From NCBI RefSeq assembly GCF_002953255.1, contig NZ_CP026498.1, positions 6,343,321 through 6,407,320 on the forward strand: a stretch of 64,000 nt of DNA. The letters run 5' to 3'. Numbering within the stretch: position 1 is the stretch's first letter; each line of letters opens with the position of its first letter. The notes below the pieces were generated by a model. It was not told the DNA's origin. It was given only the letters and a program-made list of their open reading frames with translations, and searched no databases. The translations under genes and the position numbers were made by a program. Shown piece by piece: positions 10,054 to 18,720 of the stretch. The DNA is from Streptomyces sp. CB01881. GTDB taxonomy: Bacteria; Actinomycetota; Actinomycetes; Streptomycetales; Streptomycetaceae.

Positions 10054-11345
10054 GGCAACTCCATCGTCACTGTGGTGGGGCCCCCCGCCGGGCTCTCCAG
10101 GTCGAGCGTCCCGTCGAAGGGGGCGAGACGCCGGCGCAGGCCGTGCAGCCCCCCGCCCTCGCGGACGGTCGCGCCCCCGCCCCCGTCGTCGCCGACGACC
10201 AGCCGCAGCCGGCCGTCGACGTAGCCGAGCCGCACCCACGCCGAGGTGGCCGCACTGTGCTTCGCCACGTTGGCGAGCGCCTCGGCGAGCGCGAAGTAGC
10301 CGGCCGACTCGACCGGCGGCTCCGGCCGCGCGGGGAGGTCGATGTCGACCCGGACGGGAATGGGCAGGTCGAGGGCGAGCGCCCGGACGGCGCCGTCGAG
10401 GCCGCGCTCGGCCAGCACGGGCGGGTGGATGCCGCGGACGAGGTTGCGCAGGTCGGCCAGGGCCTGGGCACTGGCCTCGCGGGCGTCGCCCAGCAGCCGG
10501 TACGCGGTGTCGGGGTTCCTGTGGAACATCTGCTCCGCCAGCCCGAGCTTGAGCCCGATCGCGACCAGCCGGGCCTGGGCACCGTCGTGCAGGTCGCGCT
10601 CGATCCGCCGCAGCTCGGCGGCCTGGGCGTCCACCGCCGCGGACCGGGTCTCGGTCAGCTCCGCCACCCGCCGGGAGAGGTAGGCCTTGGCCGTCGGGGA
10701 GAGCAGCTTCTGGGTGATCCGGGTGTGCACCCTCAGCAGGCGTCCCGCGCACCAGAACCCGAGGTACATGATCCCCAGGCCCTGGAAGAACGAGAGCACC
10801 GCCGTCGTGGTGCTGTGCACGGGCCAGATCAGCCCGTAGCCGTAGGTGGGGTCCATCAGCGGCCAGAACAGCGGGGTGGCCACCACCCCGTGGAGCCCGT
10901 AGATCATCAGCCAGCCCGGCAGCAGCCCGAAGAGCAGCCCGACCGGGGCGTCGATCAGGAGCCAGAGCAGGTCCCGCCAGGTCGACAGGTCGGTCAGCAG
11001 CAGCCGGCAGTACCGCACGCTGCTGGGCACGTCCAGCGGTTCGAAGTCCTCCCCCTCCTGCGGCCGGTAGGGGCTGGGTATGTCCACCCCCCACCAGGAG
11101 CTGAGAAGCCGCCGGTGCAGATCGGCCACGCCCCGGACGGCGAACAGCGCTATCGGCAGGGTGAGGACACCGACGCCCAGCGGGAGCGCCAGGATCGAGA
11201 CCACCGAGAGCGCGAGCATCGGGACGGCCCCGAGCTGGGAGAGCACGGCGACCGCCACGCCACGCCGTGCGGAGACCAGGGCCGCGCACAACCAGGGAAC
11301 GAGTTCGGAGCGCAGCCACGACCGTCGGGCACTGCTCACGGGCAC
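10041..11345 (-). CDS. Membrane sensor histidine kinase (HisKA_3), DesK-like
   Basis: 434 aa. Hydrophobic segments near residues 32-70, 125-158 and 172-200 give about four to five membrane spans. A dimerisation/phosphotransfer helix with His253 in ERDLHDGAQARL (HisKA_3 family) and a C-terminal HATPase domain (FALAEALANVAKHS; DDGGGGATVREGGGLHGLRRR) follow. Starts at GTG 11345 or the nearby GTG 11339. Partner of the overlapping response regulator. With little extracellular sequence, a sensor of membrane state like DesK is more likely than a periplasmic ligand sensor. Divergent from the second desaturase. Confidence 0.94.
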   Translation of the reverse strand: MPVSSARRSWLRSELVPWLCAALVSARRGVAVAVLSQLGAVPMLALSVVSILALPLGVGVLTLPIALFAVRGVADLHRRLLSSWWGVDIPSPYRPQEGEDFEPLDVPSSVRYCRLLLTDLSTWRDLLWLLIDAPVGLLFGLLPGWLMIYGLHGVVATPLFWPLMDPTYGYGLIWPVHSTTTAVLSFFQGLGIMYLGFWCAGRLLRVHTRITQKLLSPTAKAYLSRRVAELTETRSAAVDAQAAELRRIERDLHDGAQARLVAIGLKLGLAEQMFHRNPDTAYRLLGDAREASAQALADLRNLVRGIHPPVLAERGLDGAVRALALDLPIPVRVDIDLPARPEPPVESAGYFALAEALANVAKHSAATSAWVRLGYVDGRLRLVVGDDGGGGATVREGGGLHGLRRRLAPFDGTLDLESPAGGPTTVTMELPCVL

Positions 11346-11502
11346 ATCGACTCCCCGCCCCCGTCTCGTCGGTGCACGTCTCCTGCTACGCAGCGTACTT
11401 GAGCCGAGGCGTTCCGGATGGGGGGAGGGGGAGTTTTCTCCACCTTGAGAAGTGGGGTTTCACCGGTTCTCCCCGGGCGTCCCGCCGACAAGACTCGTCG
11501 TC

Positions 11503-12567
11503 ATGAGCACTGAGTCCGCGACGATGCCGGATGCCCCCGACCTCCGGCGGAACGCGCCCCGGTCCGAAACCGGCGGCAGCGATTTCGCCCAGCTGAGCCG
11601 CCGCATAGCCGCCGAGGGACTGCTCGACCGGCGCCCGGTCTACTACACCGTGCGCTTCGGCCTCGTCCTGACCGCGTTCTTCGGCGGCTGGTGGGCCCTG
11701 TTCGCCCTCGGCGACACCTGGCTGCAACTGCTCCTCGCCGCCGCGATGTCCCTCGTGTTCGCCCAGATCGGTCTCGTCTCGCACGACCTGGCCCACCGCC
11801 AGGTGTTCAACCAGCGCCTCCACAGCGAGATCGGCGGCCGGATCGCCGCCAACCTCCTGATGGGGATGAGCTACGGCTGGTGGATGAACAAGCACACCCG
11901 CCACCACGCCAACCCCAACCACGAGGAGCGCGACCCGGACGTCGCCCCCGACATCGTGGTCTGGTCCAAGCGGCAGGCCAGCCAGGCGAGCGGGGTCGCC
12001 CGGTTCATCGGCCGGCGGCAGGCGTACCTCTTCTTCCCGCTGCTCCTGCTGGAGGGCATGAACCTCAGCTACAACAGCTTCCGCGCCCTCAACAAGCCGA
12101 CCATGAAGCGCCCCGTCATCGAGGGCACCCTGCTCGTCGCCCACTTCGCGGCCTACTTCGGGCTCGTCTTCGCCGCCCTTCCGGCCGGCAAGGCGCTCGC
12201 CTTCATCGGCGTCCACCAGGCACTGCTCGGCGTCTGCCTCGGCTGCGTCTTCGCCCCCAACCACAAGGGCATGCTGATGGTGACGCCCGAGATGAAGCTC
12301 GACTTCCTCCGCCGCCAGGTGCTGACCTCCCGAAACGTGCGGGGCGGCGTGCTCATCGACGTCCTCATGGGCGGGCTCAACTACCAGATCGAGCACCACC
12401 TCTTCCCCAACATGCCGACCCCCGCGCTCGGCCGCGCAGCGCAGATCACCAGGGAGTTCTGCGAGGAGAAGGACATCCCGTACTACGAGACCGGCATCGT
12501 CCGCTCGTACCGCGAGATCCTCACCCACCTGCACCGCACCGGCGAGCCCATCCGCGCCGCCGGCTGA
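11503..12567 (+). CDS. Membrane fatty acid (acyl-lipid) desaturase, second paralogue
   Basis: 354 aa, same architecture as the protein at 7624: HDLAH, NKHTRHH and QIEHH histidine boxes with shared stretches such as NSFRALNKPTMKRP. The N-terminus differs (MSTESATMPDAPDLRRN) as does the mid-membrane segment. ATG 11503 has only a weak purine stretch upstream. Divergent from the kinase gene across 157 bases. The pair probably arose by duplication around the two-component genes and may act on different chain positions or temperatures. Confidence 0.93.
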   Translation: MSTESATMPDAPDLRRNAPRSETGGSDFAQLSRRIAAEGLLDRRPVYYTVRFGLVLTAFFGGWWALFALGDTWLQLLLAAAMSLVFAQIGLVSHDLAHRQVFNQRLHSEIGGRIAANLLMGMSYGWWMNKHTRHHANPNHEERDPDVAPDIVVWSKRQASQASGVARFIGRRQAYLFFPLLLLEGMNLSYNSFRALNKPTMKRPVIEGTLLVAHFAAYFGLVFAALPAGKALAFIGVHQALLGVCLGCVFAPNHKGMLMVTPEMKLDFLRRQVLTSRNVRGGVLIDVLMGGLNYQIEHHLFPNMPTPALGRAAQITREFCEEKDIPYYETGIVRSYREILTHLHRTGEPIRAAG

Positions 12568-12638
12568 CAGACTCCCGGTGCGCGACCCGCCCCCGTGGTC
12601 GCGCACCGGGCCCCCCGCCGATGCCCGAGCGGGAAGCG

Positions 12639-12676
12639 CGGAAGGCCCGGCCGGATCCCCCCGGCCGGGCCTTCCG
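12639..12676 (+). terminator. Hairpin terminator after second desaturase
   Basis: Sixteen perfect base pairs (12639-12654 with 12661-12676) around a six-base loop, 71 bases after the desaturase stop. Confidence 0.75.
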
Positions 12677-12687
12677 GCGTGCCGGAC

Positions 12688-12720
12688 GTGCCCGAACACG
12701 ACATGTGCCCGAACACGACA
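12688..12720. repeat. Two tandem copies of a 16-bp unit
   Basis: GTGCCCGAACACGACA occurs at 12688-12703 and again at 12705-12720 (period 17), between the two hairpins. Function unknown; possibly a slipped duplication. Confidence 0.7.
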
Positions 12721-12753
12721 GCACCCCGGCCGGAGAACCCGGCCGGGGTGCTG
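12719..12753 (-). terminator. Terminator hairpin of the tRNA-Lys locus
   Basis: Fifteen perfect base pairs (12719-12733 with 12739-12753), five-base loop, located 40 bases 3' of the tRNA-like sequence on the minus strand. It is probably the original host terminator of the tRNA gene. Confidence 0.7.
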
Positions 12754-12792
12754 CGTCACGAACCGAGGGGGTGTGGCCCCCTCATCCCAGTG

Positions 12793-12865
12793 TGGGCCGC
12801 CAGGGGCTCGAACCCTGAACCTACGGATTAAAAGTCCGCAGCTCTGCCAATTGAGCTAGCGCCCC
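12793..12865 (-). tRNA. tRNA-Lys(UUU)-like sequence with acceptor mismatch; probable att core of integrated element
   Basis: 73 nt cloverleaf: D-stem GCTC/GAGC, anticodon loop CTTTTAA (anticodon TTT), T-arm CAGGG-TTCGAGC-CCCTG, discriminator A. The acceptor stem is GGGGCGC opposite GCGGCCC, leaving G4:G69 unpaired, whereas every other position pairs. A functional gene should have C4. The intact part therefore runs from position 5 to the 3' end (12793-12861), which is what an att core copied from the 3' portion of a tRNA gene would look like, with the element on the 5' side (right). No clear promoter lies upstream. Alternatively it is a functional tRNA with one tolerated mismatch. Confidence 0.85.
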
Positions 12866-13248
12866 CTGCTCCACCCACGTCCACCCTCGTCCAGGTTTCC
12901 GCAGGTCAAGCGGGGTACTGCTTCGGTCCTCGTCCAGGGGAGTCTACTCAGGTCTACCCCGATGTCAGGCGGATCCGTCCCCGCACTGTCCCCGCTCTAT
13001 CCCCGCACCGTCCCCGCGTTGGGCCGGCCAGAGGGCCAGCCAACTGTGATCACTGATCGTGACCAGGGCCGATGCGCTGTCGGAAACTCGACGGCTTCGG
13101 ATCTTCCAACACAAGGGAAGGAGTTTCCTCCTCCCGCAGCGGAACCGACCACCAAGCTACCGGATCACGCCCTTGGCGTCGCCTGTGACTGCTGGTCGGC
13201 TCCGCCGGGCAGGCGGCGGAACGTCGCCCACCCGGCGGCCCAGATCCG
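12866..13248. other. Gene-free attachment-arm region with four 11-bp iterons
   Basis: No gene is supported here. Four tandem 11-base units of the form GTCCCCGCnnn occupy 12977-13018 (GTCCCCGCACT, GTCCCCGCTCT, ATCCCCGCACC, GTCCCCGCG..). The words CCTCGTCCAGG also recur nearby. Iterons next to a tRNA att core resemble arm-type sites for an integrase or excisionase; this is inference. Confidence 0.55.
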
Positions 13249-14121
13249 CTACTCGGCTGCGGCCGGCTCCGGCACCTGATGCAGTTCCTTCGGCACCTCG
13301 TGGACCGCCCACCCCGAACCGCGGCTCCAGCGGTAGACCGCCGCCGGCTCAAACCTGGACGCCACCCAGATGTCGCCGATGTGGTCCGGGACCTCCGGGT
13401 CGCCGACCGGCTTGAACCGGTTCCTGAGCGCCAGGCCGACGGACATGTGGGACGTGTCCGACCAGATGAACAGGTGGGCTTCCGGCGCGGCCGCCAGCTT
13501 CTTGACCTTGTTCTGGCCCTCCGACGTCGCCAGGAAGTCGGAGACGTACGGGGCGATGTGCTCGGCCGTGGGCGAAGCTACGCCGTGGCTGAGGGTGGAG
13601 GCGAAGATGCGACCGGCCCGCGCCGGGTCGGTGCTGATCTGCGCAACCGAGATGACGTCGATGCTGTTCATCATGTCCAGCTCGGCGGCGTACTCCGGCA
13701 CCGGCCAACCGTTGGCCCACCGGGTCTTGTCCTCGTAGGGCTCCAGGCTCGCCCGGGTTTCCCCGCGCTGCTCCAAGTTCTTGAGGAGCTCCTTGAGCTT
13801 CGTGGCCGGCGGGCCGCCGATCCGCGCACCCGAACGGAACCGGACCGCCCAGGCACCGAGGAGTCCAGGGATCACGGTCTCGTCGTACTGCCTGTTGATC
13901 GACTTCCACATGGCCTGGTTTTCGCCATCGGTAGTGGAGCTGATCTCCAGCCCGATCGTGCGTGCGTGGTCGGGCTCATCGGGACGGGCGAGCCAAGCAT
14001 CGATCATGCCAGGCCCGGTCTGGTCGTCGACCGCCACCGTGCGGGTGCCGAGCACCTCGTTCACGATGGCTGCGGCCAGGTTCTCCTCAGGGGTCGGCTC
14101 GACCCCTCGCTTCTTCGCCAT
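13249..14121 (-). CDS. Hypothetical protein adjacent to the att site
   Basis: About 290 aa, not recognised. ATG 14121 (MAKKRGVEPTPEENL) and an upstream GTG at 14145 are both possible; neither has a convincing RBS. It looks soluble, has no membrane segments, and contains D and E-x-S positions (GMIDAW...IGLEISS) vaguely like a PD-(D/E)XK core, but I do not claim a nuclease. First coding gene of the element, transcribed toward the att end. Such positions often hold accessory cargo. Confidence 0.7.
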   Translation of the reverse strand: MAKKRGVEPTPEENLAAAIVNEVLGTRTVAVDDQTGPGMIDAWLARPDEPDHARTIGLEISSTTDGENQAMWKSINRQYDETVIPGLLGAWAVRFRSGARIGGPPATKLKELLKNLEQRGETRASLEPYEDKTRWANGWPVPEYAAELDMMNSIDVISVAQISTDPARAGRIFASTLSHGVASPTAEHIAPYVSDFLATSEGQNKVKKLAAAPEAHLFIWSDTSHMSVGLALRNRFKPVGDPEVPDHIGDIWVASRFEPAAVYRWSRGSGWAVHEVPKELHQVPEPAAAE

Positions 14122-14330
14122 GCTACGGAGAGTAGGCGCTGTCACTGTCCGGAGTCGAGCGATTTTCCGTTCAACTCGGTTGACTGTCTGTCGAGTTCGC
14201 GATCAAGGCCATCCGCATGGACACCGCGGGCGCTCGGGGTATGAGGTGTCGGCCGAGAGCCCTCCGGGGCCGCCTCGGGCCCGACCGGGGCCGGCTTGGC
14301 CCGGGGCGGCCCACGGGTGTGAGAGGTCGT

Positions 14331-15128
14331 TCAGGCGACCTTCCCGGCGGGCAGGGCGGGGACGGCGGGCAGGAGGACTGCCTGGAGGCCGTTGTTCCAC
14401 ATCTGCGACTCGCTGCCCTGCGGCCGGAAGTGGCGGGCGCGGTGCCGGGGGTGCCTCCACAGGTGGCGGAGCGCCCAGATGGTCTCGTTGCGGCTGCGCC
14501 ACCACCAGGCCTCTTGCGGCGATGGGGCGAACTCCCGGTCCCTGGGGATCGCGGCCGCTGAGGTCCCGTCAGGGCCGACGATGTGCTCGACGGCGATGTC
14601 CACCGTGCCGTTCTCAGAATCGAGGCTGATGAGCAGGGCGCTGGCGGAGGGGTGCTGGCTGCGGATGCGTGCGGCAAGCGCGCCGGCTACGTCGGGGGCG
14701 GGCAGGCGGAGCAGGTAGCGGGCTGGGGCGTCGGCGCCCATCGGGACTACGGGGAGGCCGCTGACGTTCAGGGCATCGGGCAGGAGACCTTCCATGTCCC
14801 GGATTCGCAGGTGGTCGCGGAGCGATATGCGTTCGCCTTCCCGACGCCGCCACAGCTCTCGCCGGTGCGGGGTGACCAGGACGGTGCGGACCTCGGGCCA
14901 CAGGGCCTGGATGCGTGGGCCGCCGGATTCCTTGGTGAACTCGATGCTGGCTGTTCCCGGGCGGAATGCCCTGGCGGTGGCGGCGAGGACTTCGAGCGCG
15001 GCGGCGGCCAGTGCCGCCTGGGCGTCGGCGACGGCGGTCAGTGCGGCGTCGTACGGGCCCTGGAGCTCCGCGCGCTGGAAGGGCGCAGGCATGGGCGGTG
15101 GGGCAATCACGATCTTCGGAGTTGACAT
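14331..15128 (-). CDS. Hypothetical protein
   Basis: 265 aa, not recognised. ATG 15128 follows AGGACACC. The N-terminal third is an Ala-rich helix (ALTAVADAQAALAAAALEVLAATARAF split over several turns), suggesting a coiled coil; the C-terminal third is rich in Trp, Arg and His (WWWRSRNETIWALRHLWRH). Same strand and close to the two upstream genes at 15180 and 15947, so possibly one transcription unit. No function assigned. Confidence 0.72.
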   Translation of the reverse strand: MSTPKIVIAPPPMPAPFQRAELQGPYDAALTAVADAQAALAAAALEVLAATARAFRPGTASIEFTKESGGPRIQALWPEVRTVLVTPHRRELWRRREGERISLRDHLRIRDMEGLLPDALNVSGLPVVPMGADAPARYLLRLPAPDVAGALAARIRSQHPSASALLISLDSENGTVDIAVEHIVGPDGTSAAAIPRDREFAPSPQEAWWWRSRNETIWALRHLWRHPRHRARHFRPQGSESQMWNNGLQAVLLPAVPALPAGKVA

Positions 15129-15179
15129 GAGGTGTCCTGGGTTGGGGCCGGGCCGCGCGGCGGCGGCCCGGCTCGCGGG

Positions 15180-15764
15180 TCACTTGGCGGCGGCGAGCTG
15201 GCGGTGGGCCAGGTCGGCCAGGCGGTCGCCGAGGGCCTTCGCGGCGCGAAGCTCAGCGGAGGAGCGGCCGGCCCCGGAGGCGCAGCTGTCGAGGAACTGC
15301 GTGGCGATGGTGGTCAGGCGCCACATCGCGAGGGTGTCGTAGGCGGGGATGGTGCGGGTCCAGCCGCCCTCGGGGCCGATGCGGTGGGTGATGCCGGCGC
15401 GGTAGGCGAGCAGCAGCCGGTCGTCCGCCTCGTCGCCGGTGTAGTCGCCTGGGAGTCGTCCGCTGCGGGTCAGCCACTCGCAGAAGGGGCCGGGCAGGAC
15501 GAGGGTCCATCGGCGGCTGGAGACGACGTGGTGGCGGGCCTGCTCGGCGTGGGCTGCGGCGTAGCCCATGTGGCGGTGCACGGCCTCCGGGTCGGTGTCG
15601 ACCGCCTGTAGTGCCCAGTCGTAGCCGCAGGCGGCGTGCTCGTGGTGGCGGCGGGCGGAGGGGCCGAGGGTCTCGTCGGCGGCGCTGCGGCGGTGCTTGT
15701 CTCGGGCAGTTTGGAGGTCACCGGGGGTGGCGGGTCCGGGCGCCGGTGTGGTTGGGGTGGACAT
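15180..15764 (-). CDS. Hypothetical protein
   Basis: 194 aa, not recognised. Start ATG 15764 (MSTPTTPAPGP) with AAAGG upstream; longer in-frame extension is Pro/Arg-rich and unlikely. The middle is His/Ala-rich (HMGYAAAHAEQARHHVVSS), consistent with a helical bundle. The leader carries a nested hairpin at 15812-15854. Lies between an unassigned gene and the XRE/TPR regulator on the same strand. Confidence 0.72.
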   Translation of the reverse strand: MSTPTTPAPGPATPGDLQTARDKHRRSAADETLGPSARRHHEHAACGYDWALQAVDTDPEAVHRHMGYAAAHAEQARHHVVSSRRWTLVLPGPFCEWLTRSGRLPGDYTGDEADDRLLLAYRAGITHRIGPEGGWTRTIPAYDTLAMWRLTTIATQFLDSCASGAGRSSAELRAAKALGDRLADLAHRQLAAAK

Positions 15765-15811
15765 GGCGGCCTTTGCTTCGGGGCCGGGCCGCTTGGGGCG
15801 GGCCGGCTGTG

Positions 15812-15854
15812 GGCTGGGGGCTTGCCGGGTGGTGCCCGGCTGTTGCCCCCAGCC
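15812..15854 (-). promoter_or_regulatory. Nested hairpin in the leader of the gene starting at 15764
   Basis: Outer 10-bp stem (15812-15821 with 15845-15854) encloses an inner 6-bp hairpin (15824-15829 with 15835-15840). It could be a terminator of the regulator gene or a leader control element. Confidence 0.5.
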
Positions 15855-15882
15855 TCCCCAGCGAAGCACGCCGCTGAGAACA

Positions 15883-15911
15883 TCAACTACCGCCCTAGTC
15901 AAGATAGTTGA
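15883..15911 (-). promoter_or_regulatory. TCAACTA/TAGTTGA inverted repeat over a -35-like TTGACT
   Basis: Seven-base arms at 15883-15889 and 15905-15911 flank TTGACT read on the minus strand, upstream of the gene at 15764 and just after the regulator gene stop. Candidate operator. Confidence 0.45.
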
Positions 15912-15946
15912 GGTGTCGAGGATCCCGCTGCGCGCCTTCGGGTGGA

Positions 15947-17311
15947 TCAGCCGGCGTAGGAGCTGAGGAAGTCGCGCGCGGTCGCGGAGTCTCGGCGCCG
16001 GGCGAGTTGCGCGCAGAGGCTGTCCAGGGAGCCGCTGGAGCGGGCGGAGGCGACGCCTCCGAGCAGGACGACGGCCTCGGTGGCCCGGCCGACGGCGTGG
16101 TCGACGTCGTCCTGGACGAGGTGGGCTTCGGCGGCCCGGGTCAGGAAGAGGGCGTGGTCGCGCTGGCAGCCGGACTGGCCGTACGCGGCTGCCAGCGCGG
16201 CATCGAAGTGGCGCAGGGCCCGGCTCGGATCGCCTAGGTCGAGGGCGCACGATCCGGCGAGGTTCTCCAGCTCGCCGCGGTTGAACCAGTAGGCCCACGC
16301 CGGGTCGTCGTCTCGCGGACCGCGGTCGAGGGCTTCGTAGGCGTCGCTCAGGGCATGGGCGCAGTCGGTCCGCCGGCCGGTCTTCGCGTAGGAGCGGGCG
16401 AGGCGGGCGTGCAGCATCGCCTGCACGCGGGGGGTCGCTGTGCGGGCGACGGCGCGCTGAGCGGTCTGCACCAGGTCTACGGCCTCGGCCGGCCTGCCGA
16501 CGGAGTAGACCTGGATCGCCATGAACGCGAGTGTGTTGGCGCCGGTGGCGTGGTCGTCGGCGCCGGCTGCGGCGCGCAGCGCGGTGAGGTAGTGGCGTTG
16601 GGCGGCTGCGTGCTGGCCGGCGTCGAATGCCAGCCAGCCGTTGATCCGCGAGGCTTCGGCAACCGCGCTGTGGAGCCGACGGCCGACGTCCTCGGTGTAC
16701 CGGGCGTCGTCCAGCAGGCGGGCGGCGAAGCTCAGTTCTTCAGCAGCCAGGGAGCGCAGGCCGCCGCTGCCGAGGGTGTCGTCCAGGCGCCGCAGGTCGT
16801 CCAAGCGCTGCTCGATGCGGTCGACCATCTGGTGGTCGACCTGCAGCCGGCCTTCGGTGGCGGCGGGGGCGGGATGTCCAAGTGAGGTGAACCAGTGGTC
16901 GGCGGCGCCGGTGAGGGTGGCGCCGGTAGCGATGAGGAAGCCGCGTCGGTCCATCAACAGCCCTCCACGGGCGGTGTCGGCCAGGGCATGCAACATGCCC
17001 GCTTGGGTCCACGGTAGGTCTATGACGGTGCGGTTATCGAGGGTCAGGAGCAGCCAGTCGGGCCAGCCGAGGGTGTGGACGGCCTCGGGCGGAACCCGGT
17101 GGAGGTCGGCCATGGCGAGCTGCGCCGTCAGCTCGGGGACGGCGGTGCCGTTCTCCCAGCGGGAGACCTTCTCGCGGCGGGTGGCCATCGTGCCGTAGCC
17201 GAGGGCGGCGTGCCGCTCGGCTACGCGTCGTAGGTAGGGCTCCGCGCCGAGTCCGAGGCGATCGCGTAGGAACGCCAGCGGGTGGGCGTGGGTGGGGAGG
17301 AGCTTCGTCAC
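15947..17311 (-). CDS. XRE-type regulator with C-terminal TPR-like repeats
   Basis: 454 aa. The N-terminal ~90 residues form a helix-turn-helix of the XRE kind (EKVSRWENGTAVPE is the usual recognition-helix signature). The remainder consists of helical pairs like TPRs (AEASRINGWLAFDAGQHAAA, RALRHFDAALAAAYG). Many actinobacterial regulators of small pathways have this layout. GTG 17311 with AAGGGGG upstream. It is divergent, across 213 bases, from the cyclitol operon and is the natural candidate for its regulator, probably sensing a peptide or small ligand through the TPR part. Confidence 0.9.
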   Translation of the reverse strand: MTKLLPTHAHPLAFLRDRLGLGAEPYLRRVAERHAALGYGTMATRREKVSRWENGTAVPELTAQLAMADLHRVPPEAVHTLGWPDWLLLTLDNRTVIDLPWTQAGMLHALADTARGGLLMDRRGFLIATGATLTGAADHWFTSLGHPAPAATEGRLQVDHQMVDRIEQRLDDLRRLDDTLGSGGLRSLAAEELSFAARLLDDARYTEDVGRRLHSAVAEASRINGWLAFDAGQHAAAQRHYLTALRAAAGADDHATGANTLAFMAIQVYSVGRPAEAVDLVQTAQRAVARTATPRVQAMLHARLARSYAKTGRRTDCAHALSDAYEALDRGPRDDDPAWAYWFNRGELENLAGSCALDLGDPSRALRHFDAALAAAYGQSGCQRDHALFLTRAAEAHLVQDDVDHAVGRATEAVVLLGGVASARSSGSLDSLCAQLARRRDSATARDFLSSYAG

Positions 17312-17469
17312 GAAGGTGTGCCCCCTTGGAGGTGGGTGGGCGACAGAGCGTGGACGGTGCCGGGCAACCGTATGCGGTCGTGCCGACACCACGGCCAGGA
17401 GCACGTAGGTCGGCAACGCGAAGCAACAGGGCGGCACTTCCGAGCACCCTCAGCCGCGGGCTTTTCTGG

Positions 17470-17492
17470 ACGAGCCGTCAGGGCTGGCTCGT
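17470..17492 (+). promoter_or_regulatory. Inverted repeat ACGAGCC-N9-GGCTCGT upstream of the cyclitol operon
   Basis: Seven-base perfect arms (17470-17476, 17486-17492) lie 32 bases before the first start codon, in the shared promoter region with the XRE/TPR regulator. Candidate operator or leader hairpin. Confidence 0.45.
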
Positions 17493-17524
17493 TGGGGGCC
17501 TGCCGGGAGCAGAGAGGGTGACGG

Positions 17525-18706
17525 ATGTCTGCATACGCGGATGAGGGATCGGAACGCACGGGTGTGTGGCTGGTGGGGGCCCGCGGTTCGGTGGCGACCA
17601 CCACGGTGGTGGGGGCGCTGGCGATCCGGGCCGGGCTGGCCGACACCACCGGCATGGTGACCGCGCTGGAGCCGTTCGCGGCGTGCGGGCTGCCGGCTGT
17701 GGGGGACCTGGTGTTCGGCGGGCACGACGTGACGCAGACGCCCTGGGCGAAGAAGGCCGAGGAGCTTGCCGCGGGCGGCGTGCTGCCCGCCCGGCTGGTC
17801 GATGCGGTGGGTACCGAACTCGCTGCGGCGGAGGGCGAGCTGCGGGCGGCGCCGGCCAGTGGGCACCCGGGGCTGGACGCTGAGCAGGTGATCGCGGACC
17901 TGATGTCGTTCCGTGAGCGCAACGGGCTCGCCCGGGTGGTGGTCGTGCACGTGGCGTCGACGGAGGCCGCCGCGGCGCCGCACGAAGCGCACGCGAATGA
18001 GAACGCGCTCGCCGAGGCGCTGGCGGCCGGTGAGCCGGTTCTGCCGCCGAGTTCGGTGTACGCCTGGGCGGCGATGCAGGCGGGCTGCGGCTACATCGAC
18101 TTCACGCCGTCCACGGGTGCCCGGCTGCCGGCGCTGGACCAGGCGGCCCGGCGGCGCGGGGTGCCGTACGCGGGCCAGGATGGCAAGACGGGCGAGACCC
18201 TGGTGAAGAGCGTGCTCGCGCCGATGATGGCGCAGCGGAACCTGCGGGTGACGTCCTGGTCGTCGGTGAACCTGCTCGGTGGCGGGGACGGCGCGACGCT
18301 GGCGGAGCCGGCGGCGAACGCCTCCAAGACGGCCAGTAAGGCCCGGGTGCTCGAGGCCACCTTGGGCTACGTGCCGGAAGGCCCGGTCCGCATCGATGAG
18401 GTGCGGGAGCTGGGGGACGCCAAGGTCGCGTGGGACCTGATGACGTTCGACGGGTTCCTCGGCGCCCGGATGCGCCTGGACTTCACGTGGCAGGGCATCG
18501 ATTCCGCGCTCGCCGCACCGCTGGTGCTCGACCTGGCTCGGCTCGTCGCCCGCGCCCACGAGGCCGGCCGGTGCGGGGAGCTGGAAGACCTCGCGTTCTT
18601 CTTCAAGGACCCGGCGGCCGGTGTGCCGCATGACCTCGCCTCGCAGTGGAAGCGCCTGTGCGCGTTCGCCGACGACCTCGCCACTATCCCCGTCCTGGCC
18701 GCCTGA
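17525..18706 (+). CDS. myo-Inositol-1-phosphate-synthase-like cyclase
   Basis: 393 aa. The NAD loop GARGSVATT (about 18-26), the Lys-bearing DGKTGET segment, the Asn-rich SWSSVNLLGGGDG and ASKTASK stretches, and the C-terminal DLARL helix match the inositol phosphate synthase family, closer in style to the eukaryotic-like branch than to the primary actinobacterial Ino1. The family cyclises a sugar phosphate through an internal oxidation-aldol-reduction; an orthologue in aristeromycin biosynthesis makes a five-membered cyclitol phosphate from fructose 6-phosphate. First gene of a seven-gene plus-strand operon (RBS AGAGGG, ATG 17525). The ring size made here is not predictable by eye. Confidence 0.88.
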   Translation: MSAYADEGSERTGVWLVGARGSVATTTVVGALAIRAGLADTTGMVTALEPFAACGLPAVGDLVFGGHDVTQTPWAKKAEELAAGGVLPARLVDAVGTELAAAEGELRAAPASGHPGLDAEQVIADLMSFRERNGLARVVVVHVASTEAAAAPHEAHANENALAEALAAGEPVLPPSSVYAWAAMQAGCGYIDFTPSTGARLPALDQAARRRGVPYAGQDGKTGETLVKSVLAPMMAQRNLRVTSWSSVNLLGGGDGATLAEPAANASKTASKARVLEATLGYVPEGPVRIDEVRELGDAKVAWDLMTFDGFLGARMRLDFTWQGIDSALAAPLVLDLARLVARAHEAGRCGELEDLAFFFKDPAAGVPHDLASQWKRLCAFADDLATIPVLAA

Positions 18707-18720
18707 TCGGAGTTCTCCTG

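Noticed and set aside
12719..13018. CRISPR-like array
   Set aside because: The repeats are short (11 and 16 bases), directly adjacent and without unique spacers; no cas gene is near.
13249..14121. PD-(D/E)XK nuclease call for the att-adjacent gene
   Set aside because: Only an isolated D and E-x-S spacing fits; the lysine and fold context are missing.
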